From: an uncultured Eubacterium sp.
Lineage (GTDB): Bacteria; Bacillota; Clostridia; Lachnospirales; Lachnospiraceae
NCBI GenBank assembly: GCA_904502145.1
Contig: CAJGDH010000130.1
Coordinates: 1 to 5,523, forward strand
Direction: 5' to 3'
Length of the DNA stretch: 5,523 nt
Under the pieces are notes generated by a model. That model was not told the DNA's origin and did no database searches. It worked only from the letters and a program-made list of their open reading frames with translations. The position numbers were made by a program, and so were the translations under genes. Numbering within the stretch: the stretch's first letter is position 1; the number at the start of each line of letters is the position of its first letter. This document shows, in pieces, positions 1 through 5,028 of the stretch.

Positions 1-47
1 AGAGCAAAAAAACGGCAGCTTCCCGCAGGACCGGCAGGGGGCTGACC

Positions 48-536
48 ATGAAAAACAGCTTATCGCATAAGCCGAAAGGCAGTTCACAGGCAATAAAACC
101 GGAGGAAGAGGCGGCTAAGAAGCAGCAGACCACGCCGGGTTCGGGAAACCGATACAGCAGTAACAACAGTACAAACCGCTACGGAACGGGAAACAGCCGT
201 TACGGGAATAATACGAATCGGTATGGCAGCAGCAGTGCGGGCCGCTACAGCAGTGGAAGTTCCAACCGTTACAGCAGCAATACAAATCGTTACGGCAGCA
301 ATAGTACGAACCGCTATGGCAGCAGCAGTACGAACCGATACAGCAGTAACAGCAGCACAAACCGGACCGGAACCGGCAGCAACCGGTCTGCTTCCACCGC
401 GGATGAGCGTTTCCAGGCCTACCGCCGCAATCAGAAAAAAGCACCTACCAGCATCTATTCCTGGAAATATGAGACGGAGAAAGAGAACAAGCCATCCAAA
501 GGAGGGGGAAGCTCCGATCCGGACAGGAAGAGATAG
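48..536 (+). CDS. Low-complexity NRYG/NRYS-repeat protein of unknown function
   Basis: I do not recognise this gene. The 162-residue product has three parts: a polar, charged N-terminus (about residues 1-33), a repeat tract (34-113) built on Asn-Arg-Tyr followed by Gly/Ser/Asn/Thr-rich spacers, and a C-terminal tail (114-162) that is non-repetitive and basic, with a short aromatic stretch around Tyr125, Tyr137, Trp139 and Tyr141. No signal peptide or membrane segment is visible, so a soluble, largely disordered protein is inferred; the Arg-Tyr pattern would suit RNA or protein contacts, but that is speculation. The start at 48 has a modest G-rich ribosome site (AGGGGG at 36-41). The same frame stays open to the left edge, so this could instead be the C-terminal tail of a larger protein. 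It ends 36 bp before the -35 box of the rib operon and probably belongs to the preceding transcription unit. Confidence 0.6.
   Translation: MKNSLSHKPKGSSQAIKPEEEAAKKQQTTPGSGNRYSSNNSTNRYGTGNSRYGNNTNRYGSSSAGRYSSGSSNRYSSNTNRYGSNSTNRYGSSSTNRYSSNSSTNRTGTGSNRSASTADERFQAYRRNQKKAPTSIYSWKYETEKENKPSKGGGSSDPDRKR
147..386 (+). repeat. Degenerate coding tandem repeats (NRY-G/S units)
   Basis: About eleven imperfect units, mostly 7-9 codons long, each begin with an Arg-Tyr core, usually preceded by Asn; the last two are decayed to Asn-Arg-Thr and Asn-Arg-Ser. At DNA level the units share AAC/AAT-CGN-TAC/TAT followed by GGC/AGC-AGC runs. Spacers vary in length by whole codons, so the frame is always kept. 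The tract probably varies in copy number between strains by slippage or recombination; that is an inference. Confidence 0.8.
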
Positions 537-572
537 AAGGTCTGCCGGGGACCGCCTCCCGGAAAAAAGGTC

Positions 573-601
573 TTGTACTAAGGCTGTGAATGCGTTACAA
601 T
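573..601 (+). promoter_or_regulatory. Sigma-A-type promoter of the riboflavin operon
   Basis: TTGTAC at 573-578 and TACAAT at 596-601 are separated by exactly 17 bp. Each hexamer differs from the consensus TTGACA/TATAAT at one or two positions. Transcription would start near 607-609, about a dozen nucleotides before the first helix of the FMN riboswitch, which is where such a promoter is expected. Confidence 0.8.
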
Positions 602-620
602 GAATTGGTAACAGAATATG

Positions 621-751
621 ATCTTCGGGGCAGGGTGAGATTCCTGACCGGCGGTGTACATCGAAGCCAGGTCTTTGGTGTGAGCCCGCGAGCCTTATGG
701 CACGATCCGGTGAGATTCCGGAGCCGACGGTATAGTCCGGATGAGAGAAGA
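621..751 (+). promoter_or_regulatory. FMN riboswitch (RFN element)
   Basis: The conserved RFN blocks occur in order: GGGGCAGGGTGAGATTCC (627-644) leading into GACCGGCGGT (646-655), AGCCCGCGAGCC (683-694), CCGGTGAGATTCCGGAGCC (707-725) and GACGGTATAGTCCGGATGAGAGA (726-748). The closing helix P1 can form between TCTTC at 622-626 and GAAGA at 747-751. This aptamer binds flavin mononucleotide. Placed between a promoter and a terminator ahead of ribD, it should switch the operon off when FMN is plentiful. The aptamer looks complete, with no missing conserved block. Confidence 0.97.
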
Positions 752-817
752 GATAAATGTCTGCAGATGGTTTTTCCGTCATGGAGGTTGCCATTTGCGT
801 CGAAAAGATATATTTTG

Positions 818-844
818 CCCCGGGACGACTGTCTCGGGGTTTTT
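818..844 (+). terminator. Riboswitch-controlled attenuator terminator
   Basis: CCCCGGGAC (818-826) pairs with GTCTCGGGG (831-839) to give a 9-bp stem with one G-U pair and a 4-nt loop, followed at once by TTTTT (840-844). It lies 66 nt after the aptamer and 119 nt before ribD, inside the transcript and not at a gene end, so it is the expression platform of the FMN riboswitch. A candidate competing antiterminator pairs 624-633 with 815-824. A further 8-bp hairpin (763-770 with 791-798) fills the linker. Confidence 0.9.
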
Positions 845-872
845 GTATTTAGACGAAGCTCTCGAATCTGTC

Positions 873-917
873 GGCATGGCCCGTACCGACATGGCCCGTA
901 TAGGCATGGCCCATGTC
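873..917 (+). repeat. Three tandem 15-nt repeats in the ribD leader
   Basis: Three adjacent 15-nt copies (873-887, 888-902, 903-917) share the core (G/A)CATGGCCC followed by four to five variable bases. A partial fourth match, CGACATGGACCG, lies at 932-943. The octamer CGACATGG occurs at 887-894 and 932-939, and its reverse complement at 911-918, so alternative hairpins can form. TGTCGGCAT (869-877) is also the exact reverse complement of 928-936 and could enclose most of the tract. The region has no plausible gene and lies between the attenuator and the ribD ribosome site. Function is unknown. Confidence 0.85.
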
Positions 918-950
918 GTTAAGGTTAATGCCGACATGGACCGGGGGATC

Positions 951-957
951 AGGAGGA
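951..957 (+). promoter_or_regulatory. Ribosome binding site that fixes the ribD start
   Basis: AGGAGGA lies 6 nt before the ATG at 964. An in-frame ATG at 913 would add 17 residues, but it falls inside the tandem-repeat tract, has no ribosome site, and the added residues do not resemble RibD N-termini. The start at 964 is therefore preferred. Confidence 0.9.
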
Positions 958-963
958 GACGAT

Positions 964-2073
964 ATGGATAGATTTGGACCAGAAGAAAAATATATGCGCC
1001 GGGCCATCTCCCTGGCAAAGCGTGGCAGCGGTCATGTGAATCCCAACCCCCTGGTGGGGGCGGTCATCGTCAGGGATGGAGAGATCCTTGGGGAAGGCTG
1101 GCACGAATGCTACGGGCAGCTCCATGCGGAGAGAAATGCCATTGCCCATGCCAGGGCAGCGGGCAATGATCTGGCAGGAAGTACGATCTATGTCACCCTT
1201 GAACCCTGCTGCCACTACGGCAAGACCCCGCCATGTACGGAGGCGATCATTGAGGAGAAGATCGCCAGGGTGGTGGTGGGATCGGATGACCCCAACCCCA
1301 AGGTTGCGGGGAAGGGTTTTCAACAGCTGAGAGAGCATGGTATCGAGGTGATCACCCATTTCCTGAAGGAGGAGTGTGATGCCATCAACGATGTGTTCTT
1401 CCACTTTATCCGGACCGGCAGACCTTATGTCGCCATGAAATATGCCATGACCATGGATGGGAAGATCGCCTGCCATACCGGCCATTCCCGGTGGGTGACC
1501 GGGGAGGAAGCAAGGGCTCATGTACAGAAACTGCGGAACCATTACAAAGGGATCATGGTGGGGATCGGTACCGTACTGGCGGATGATCCTTCCCTGACCT
1601 GCCGTATGGAGGGAGGAAGAAACCCGGTCCGTATCGTCTGTGACAGCCGACTGCGGATACCTATGGATTCCGTACTGGTCAGGACAGCAGCCGAAGCTCC
1701 TCTGATCGTTGCCTGTGTGGAAGGCGCGGATCCGGATAAGAGGGTCGCCCTCACTAAGGCAGGCGCTGAAGTGATCCCTCTCCCGAAAAAGGGAGAATCC
1801 CTGGACCTTGATCTGCTGATGGATGAGCTGGGGGAGAGAAAGATCGACGGGATCCTGCTGGAAGGCGGCGGAACCTTGAATGAAAGTGCCCTGAAAGCCG
1901 GGATCGTGCAGAAAGCATATTGCTTTATCGCTCCGAAGATCTTCGGCGGAGCCCTGGCAAAATCTCCGGTGGAAGGCCGCGGAAAGGACAGGGCTGACCA
2001 GGCCTGGATGTTCGAGAAGCTCTCCGTGGAGGAATTCGGGGAGGACCTGATGATCACCTACAGAATACGATGA
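964..2073 (+). CDS. ribD: Bifunctional pyrimidine deaminase/reductase RibD
   Basis: RibD performs two consecutive cytosolic steps: deamination of 2,5-diamino-6-ribosylamino-4(3H)-pyrimidinone 5'-phosphate, then NADPH-dependent reduction of its ribosyl group. The 369-residue product matches the usual length of about 360-370. The deaminase domain (about 1-145) shows the zinc and catalytic set His54-Ala-Glu56, Cys82 in Glu-Pro-Cys and Cys91 in Thr-Pro-Pro-Cys, plus the substrate-binding Asn-Pro-Asn-Pro-Leu-Val-Gly motif at 26-32. The reductase domain begins near Arg153-Pro154 and carries KYAMTMDGKIA (159-169), SRWVTG (175-180) and a C-terminal Leu-Glu-Gly-Gly-Gly loop. All expected catalytic residues are present. 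It is the first gene of the operon, 119 nt after the attenuator, and its transcription should depend on the FMN riboswitch. Some genomes call this gene ribG. Confidence 0.97.
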   Translation: MDRFGPEEKYMRRAISLAKRGSGHVNPNPLVGAVIVRDGEILGEGWHECYGQLHAERNAIAHARAAGNDLAGSTIYVTLEPCCHYGKTPPCTEAIIEEKIARVVVGSDDPNPKVAGKGFQQLREHGIEVITHFLKEECDAINDVFFHFIRTGRPYVAMKYAMTMDGKIACHTGHSRWVTGEEARAHVQKLRNHYKGIMVGIGTVLADDPSLTCRMEGGRNPVRIVCDSRLRIPMDSVLVRTAAEAPLIVACVEGADPDKRVALTKAGAEVIPLPKKGESLDLDLLMDELGERKIDGILLEGGGTLNESALKAGIVQKAYCFIAPKIFGGALAKSPVEGRGKDRADQAWMFEKLSVEEFGEDLMITYRIR

Positions 2074-2104
2074 ACCGGCCTGTATGGGCAGGATTAAATA
2101 CAGA

Positions 2105-2125
2105 GGGGACGCTTAACCGGTCCCC
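2105..2125 (+). other. Intercistronic hairpin, ribD-ribE gap
   Basis: GGGGAC (2105-2110) and GTCCCC (2120-2125) form a perfect 6-bp stem with a 9-nt loop in the 78-nt ribD-ribE gap. No T-run follows, so it is not a rho-independent terminator. An RNA stability or processing role is possible but unproven. Confidence 0.5.
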
Positions 2126-2151
2126 GGGATAAAGAAAGAGAGGCATTGACC

Positions 2152-2802
2152 ATGTTTACTGGAATAGTTGAGGAGATGGGCACGGTCCGGTCCATAAAAA
2201 AGGGCGCGAAATCAGCCATCATCACCGTGGAAGCACAAAAGATCATGGAGGATATCCATCTGGGTGACAGTATCTGCACCAACGGGGTCTGTCTGACGGT
2301 AACTTCCTTCGACAAGAACAGCTACAGTGTGGATGTCATGCATGAAACCCTCCGCCGGACCAACCTCGGGGACCTGAAGAGCGGGAGCCGGGTCAACCTG
2401 GAAAGAGCCATGGCGGCGGACGGAAGATTCGGCGGCCATATGGTGGCGGGACATATCGACGGCACGGGGGTGATCACCTCCATGACCCGGGATGACAATG
2501 CCATCTGGATCGTAGTAAATACGTCCAGAGATCTTTTGAAATATATCGTGGACAAGGGGTCCATAACGATCGACGGAATCAGTCTTACCGTGGCGGCGGT
2601 CGACGCCTCCGGTTTTTCCGTATCCGTCATTCCCCACACCGGTTCAAATACCACCCTCCTGACCAAAAAGCCGGGGGACACAGTGAACCTGGAGACAGAT
2701 ATGGTGGGGAAATATGTGGAAAAGCTGCTCCATTTCCAGGCGGAAGAGGAGAATAATGAATCGAAGATCACCATGGAATTCCTGGCAAAGCACGGCTTTT
2801 AG
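2152..2802 (+). CDS. ribE: Riboflavin synthase, alpha subunit
   Basis: This enzyme dismutates two molecules of 6,7-dimethyl-8-ribityllumazine into riboflavin and a recyclable pyrimidine, the last step of the pathway. The 216-residue product shows the two tandem lumazine-binding barrels of the family: barrel one opens with the hallmark MFTGIVEEMG and contains NGVCLTV (44-50, with Cys47); barrel two begins around Gly95-His96 with GHMVAGHIDG and contains the matching Asp-Gly-Ile-Ser-Leu-Thr-Val. The C-terminal helix ends in the usual Phe-Leu-Ala-Lys-His-Gly-Phe type tail after an acidic, Asn-containing linker. The ATG at 2152 is preferred over an in-frame TTG at 2146 because the family nearly always starts Met-Phe-Thr-Gly; GAGAGG at 2138-2143 lies 8 nt upstream. 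No catalytic feature is missing. The gene is called ribB in some older Bacillus literature and ribC in some E. coli annotations. Confidence 0.96.
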   Translation: MFTGIVEEMGTVRSIKKGAKSAIITVEAQKIMEDIHLGDSICTNGVCLTVTSFDKNSYSVDVMHETLRRTNLGDLKSGSRVNLERAMAADGRFGGHMVAGHIDGTGVITSMTRDDNAIWIVVNTSRDLLKYIVDKGSITIDGISLTVAAVDASGFSVSVIPHTGSNTTLLTKKPGDTVNLETDMVGKYVEKLLHFQAEEENNESKITMEFLAKHGF

Positions 2803-2816
2803 CCGGACCGGGAGCC

Positions 2817-2834
2817 GCACCCGCCAAAGGGTGC
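2817..2834 (+). other. Intercistronic hairpin, ribE-ribBA gap
   Basis: GCACCC (2817-2822) and GGGTGC (2829-2834) form a perfect 6-bp stem with a 6-nt loop in the 62-nt ribE-ribBA gap. It has no T-run and stops 19 nt short of the AGGAGG ribosome site, so it neither terminates nor directly hides translation initiation. With the ribD-ribE hairpin it may shape mRNA decay; that is inference. Confidence 0.5.
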
Positions 2835-2864
2835 CCATGGAAGAGATAGAAACAGGAGGATAAA

Positions 2865-4097
2865 ATGGGAGATTTCTATATCATCGAAGATGAGATGGCC
2901 TGTGAGTTCAATACGGTGGAGGAAGTCGTGGAGGAGATCAAAGCCGGCAACATGGTAGTTGTGGTGGACGACCGGACGGCGGAGAGCACCGGAGCCCTGG
3001 TGATGGCAGCCGGCAAGGTGACCGCGGTGGCGGTCAACTTCATGATGACCAATGCCAAGGGAACCCTGGCCATCCCCATGAGTGAAAAAGTGGCCAGAAG
3101 GCTGGGCCTGGAGGAACTGATCTGGGAGAGCCGTGAACAGTATGCGGCAGTGGCGACCACCACCATCGACGCCATGGGTGTCACCAACGGATTCTCTGCT
3201 CATGACCGGGCTATGACCGTGAAGAAAGTTGCGGAGGAAACTTCCACCGCCACGGATTTCCGGCGCCCCGGAAACATGTGCCCCAAGGTGGCCCAGAACG
3301 GAGGAGTTTTGAAGCGTTCCGGTTTTACCGAGGCCTCCGTGGACCTGTCCAGGATGGCGGACTGCGGTCCTGTGGCACTGCGCAGTGTGATCCTGAACAG
3401 CGAGGGATCCATCGCAAAAGGGCAGGAGTTGTTTGATTTCGCCAGTGAATTTGATCTGAAGATCGTATCCATCGAAGATCTCATCGAATACCGGAGGAGA
3501 ACCGAGAATTTTGTCAGCCGTGAGGCGGATGCCAACTTCCCCTCCAAATTCGGCCATTTCCGGATCATCGGTTTTGTCAATAAACTGACCGGAGAGCATC
3601 ATGTAGCCCTGGTCAAGGGGGATGTGTCCGACGGAAAACCGGTCCTGTGCCGCGTTCACTCGGAATGTCTTACCGGGGACAGCTTCGGCTCCCGCCGCTG
3701 TGACTGCGGCCAGCAGCTTGCCGCCGCGCTGAAGATGATCGAGGCGGAAGGAAGAGGAGTTCTCCTTTATATGAGGCAGGAAGGCCGCGGGATCGGCCTG
3801 ATCAACAAACTGAGAGCCTACGAGCTTCAGGATCAGGGCATGGATACCGTGGAGGCCAATCTGGCGCTGGGATTCCCGGAGGATCTTCGTGACTACGGGA
3901 TCGGCGCGCAGATCCTGGCGGATCTCGGGGTGAGACAGCTTCGTCTGATGACCAACAACCCCCTGAAGCTGATCGGTCTGTCCGGCTACGGCATCGAGAT
4001 CGTGGAGAGGGTACCCATCCAGATCGAACCTAACTCCGATGACCTCTTCTACCTGAAGACCAAACAGGAGAAGATGGGACACATTACGGATTATTAA
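2865..4097 (+). CDS. ribBA: RibBA: intact GTP cyclohydrolase II with a degenerate DHBP synthase domain
   Basis: The C-terminal half (about 213-410) is a complete GTP cyclohydrolase II, which opens the GTP ring in the first committed step. It shows zinc ligands Cys268, Cys279 and Cys281, the RQEGRGIGL motif (304-312), and Tyr319 and Arg342 at the spacing of E. coli RibA Tyr105 and Arg128. The N-terminal half (about 14-212) is clearly the RibB (3,4-dihydroxy-2-butanone 4-phosphate synthase) fold, colinear with E. coli RibB, but its active site is gone: the usual DRENEGD reads TAESTGA (38-44), His136 is Asn137, His153 is Phe154 and Glu174 is Val175; only Glu38 (here Glu40) remains. Some phosphate-site features survive, such as Asp114-Arg115, Arg151 and Thr155. 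The frame is unbroken, so this is divergence and not a frameshift. AGGAGG (2854-2859) lies 5 nt before the ATG. Automatic annotation would probably call it bifunctional; functionally I infer ribA only. Confidence 0.93.
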   Translation: MGDFYIIEDEMACEFNTVEEVVEEIKAGNMVVVVDDRTAESTGALVMAAGKVTAVAVNFMMTNAKGTLAIPMSEKVARRLGLEELIWESREQYAAVATTTIDAMGVTNGFSAHDRAMTVKKVAEETSTATDFRRPGNMCPKVAQNGGVLKRSGFTEASVDLSRMADCGPVALRSVILNSEGSIAKGQELFDFASEFDLKIVSIEDLIEYRRRTENFVSREADANFPSKFGHFRIIGFVNKLTGEHHVALVKGDVSDGKPVLCRVHSECLTGDSFGSRRCDCGQQLAAALKMIEAEGRGVLLYMRQEGRGIGLINKLRAYELQDQGMDTVEANLALGFPEDLRDYGIGAQILADLGVRQLRLMTNNPLKLIGLSGYGIEIVERVPIQIEPNSDDLFYLKTKQEKMGHITDY

Positions 4098-4145
4098 AGA
4101 ACATTTACCAAGAATACCCAAACAAAAAAAACAGGAGGATTTATC

Positions 4146-4619
4146 ATGGGAGTAAACGTATTGGAAGGCAAAGTGGTAGGCGGAAACGAACGGATCGGTA
4201 TCGTGTGCCCCAGATTTAATGAGTTTATCGTAAGCAAGCTTCTCGGCGGTGCCATCGACGGGCTGGTACGTCACGGCATCAAAGAGGAAAACATCGATGT
4301 GGCCTGGGTTCCCGGCGCATTCGAGCTTCCCCTGATCTGCCAGAAGATGGCAGATTCCGGCAAGTATGATGCCATCATCGCCCTTGGTTCCGTGATCCGC
4401 GGCTCAACCAGCCACTACGATCTGGTCTGCAACGAATCTGCAAAAGGTATCGCCCAGGTCAGCCTGAAAGCAAAGATCCCGGTAATGTTCGGCGTGATCA
4501 CCACGGAGAACATCGAACAGGCCATCGAGCGTGCCGGCTCCAAGGCAGGCAACAAGGGATATGAATGTGCCCTCGGTGCCATCGAGCTGATCAATCTCCT
4601 GAGAGAGATGGATAAATAG
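4146..4619 (+). CDS. ribH: 6,7-dimethyl-8-ribityllumazine synthase
   Basis: RibH condenses 5-amino-6-ribitylaminouracil with 3,4-dihydroxy-2-butanone 4-phosphate to give the lumazine substrate of RibE. The 157-residue product has the normal family length and the expected motifs in order: Arg-Phe-Asn at 23-25, WVPGAFELP (54-62), GSVIRGSTSHYD (81-92) with the catalytic His90, and EQAIERAGSKAGNKG (124-138) with Arg129 and Lys133, which contribute to phosphate binding in this family. It probably assembles into pentamers or 60-mer shells like other family members. A strong AGGAGGA site lies 7 nt before the ATG. The 48-nt gap from ribBA is A-rich (CAAACAAAAAAAACAGG) and shows no hairpin, unlike the two earlier gaps, which should favour efficient ribosome loading. 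All active-site residues look intact, so its need for DHBP is not relieved by anything seen here. Confidence 0.97.
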   Translation: MGVNVLEGKVVGGNERIGIVCPRFNEFIVSKLLGGAIDGLVRHGIKEENIDVAWVPGAFELPLICQKMADSGKYDAIIALGSVIRGSTSHYDLVCNESAKGIAQVSLKAKIPVMFGVITTENIEQAIERAGSKAGNKGYECALGAIELINLLREMDK

Positions 4620-4635
4620 ACCGGGAAGATTACCC

Positions 4636-4664
4636 TTGCTTTTTTTCCGAGGATGTATTATACT
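4636..4664 (+). promoter_or_regulatory. Putative sigma-A-type promoter for the DUF1858 gene
   Basis: TTGCTT (4636-4641) and TATACT (4659-4664) are spaced by exactly 17 bp in the ribH-DUF1858 gap, giving a predicted start near 4671 and a 5' leader of about 55 nt. The -35 box overlaps the start of a T-run. This suggests that the downstream gene is expressed independently of the FMN-controlled operon, though read-through from ribH remains possible because no strong terminator follows ribH. Confidence 0.65.
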
Positions 4665-4725
4665 CACTTAGATTTGACTTAACAGGTCTGAGATAAGACA
4701 GAATGAACAGAGGAGGTAGATTGAT

Positions 4726-4932
4726 ATGGCTGCTCAGGTTACAAAGAAGACATTGATCGGCGAAATGCTCCAGATGGATATGGGCATTGCAGGTATCCTT
4801 ATGGGCGCAGGCATGCATTGTGTCGGATGCCCGGCTTCCGCGATGGAATCCCTGGAAGAGGCATGCATGGTACATGGCATGGACGCTGATGCTGTCCTCA
4901 AGGCGATCAACGAATATCTTGCCGCTGAATAA
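4726..4932 (+). CDS. DUF1858 small CxxC protein (hybrid-cluster-protein-associated redox disulfide type)
   Basis: The 68-residue product is a single DUF1858 domain, also described as the hybrid cluster protein-associated redox disulfide domain. Visible features are an N-terminal Ile-Gly-Glu-Met-Leu helix start, an alanine/glycine-rich segment, the signature Gly-Met-His-Cys32-Val-Gly-Cys35-Pro, and a C-terminal helix with acidic and hydrophobic residues. The CxxC pair is expected to form a redox-active disulfide or hold a metal; the exact role of the family is not settled. No signal peptide or membrane segment is seen, so it should be cytosolic. AGGAGGT (4711-4717) lies 8 nt before the ATG. 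It follows ribH by 106 nt and probably has its own promoter. No hybrid cluster protein gene is in the window, and a direct role in riboflavin synthesis is not supported. It is typical of anaerobic Firmicutes. Confidence 0.93.
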   Translation: MAAQVTKKTLIGEMLQMDMGIAGILMGAGMHCVGCPASAMESLEEACMVHGMDADAVLKAINEYLAAE

Positions 4933-4940
4933 GAAAGTTC

Positions 4941-4960
4941 CTGCCACAAAATCATGGCAG
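4941..4960 (+). other. Small hairpin after the DUF1858 gene
   Basis: CTGCCA (4941-4946) and TGGCAG (4955-4960) form a perfect 6-bp stem with an 8-nt loop, directly upstream of the main terminator. It lacks a T-run on either strand. It may protect the 3' end of the message, or be incidental. Confidence 0.4.
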
Positions 4961-4970
4961 AGAAATAAGT

Positions 4971-4999
4971 AAGAGGCTGTCCCGGGCGGACAGCCTCTT
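4971..4999. terminator. Strong, probably bidirectional terminator between converging genes
   Basis: AAGAGGCTGTCC (4971-4982) pairs perfectly with GGACAGCCTCTT (4988-4999): a 12-bp stem with a 5-nt CGGGC loop. On the plus strand it is followed by TATCTATATCT, and on the minus strand by ACTTATTTCT, so the U-tracts are interrupted but both directions are T-rich. It sits 38 nt after the DUF1858 stop and 29 nt past the stop of the minus-strand gene, as expected for a shared terminator. Confidence 0.85.
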
Positions 5000-5028
5000 T
5001 ATCTATATCTATACACTTTATTTAACGG

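Noticed and set aside
1..70. Short open reading ends at the left edge (frame 1 stops at 43-45, frame 2 stops at 68-70) as the 3' end of an upstream gene.
   Set aside because: All three forward frames are open at the edge and the 14-22 codons visible are too few to choose between them or name a product.
545..562. CCGGG/CCCGG inverted repeat after the first gene as a possible terminator.
   Set aside because: On the plus strand it is followed by AAAAAA and not a T-run, and the stem is only 5-6 bp. At best it is a weak hairpin.
84..794. A 236-codon open frame on the minus strand across the repeat gene and the riboswitch.
   Set aside because: It is the reverse shadow of the GC-rich NRY repeats, and it runs through the promoter and FMN aptamer, whose plus-strand function is clear. 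The product is low-complexity with no family signature.
590..922. Plus-strand open frame covering the riboswitch and the tandem repeats, with an Arg-His-Gly-Pro-Tyr repeat at its end.
   Set aside because: It begins inside the promoter and is occupied by the structured RNA; the peptide repeat is a by-product of the 15-nt DNA repeats.
913..963. An upstream in-frame ATG that would extend RibD by 17 residues.
   Set aside because: It lies in the tandem-repeat tract without a ribosome site, whereas the ATG at 964 has AGGAGGA 6 nt upstream and a typical RibD N-terminus.
2146..2151. An in-frame TTG start two codons upstream of the ribE ATG.
   Set aside because: The family starts with Met-Phe-Thr-Gly, matched exactly by the ATG at 2152, and the spacing of the ribosome site also fits the ATG.
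2799..4274. A 491-codon open frame on the minus strand opposite ribBA and the start of ribH.
   Set aside because: It overlaps two certain plus-strand genes with intact motifs, and its translation shows His/Gly-rich antisense character and no recognisable domain.
4623..4647. GGG...CCC followed by seven T's just after ribH as a possible terminator.
   Set aside because: Only a 3-bp stem can be drawn, too weak for a rho-independent terminator. The T-run more likely belongs to the DUF1858 promoter region.
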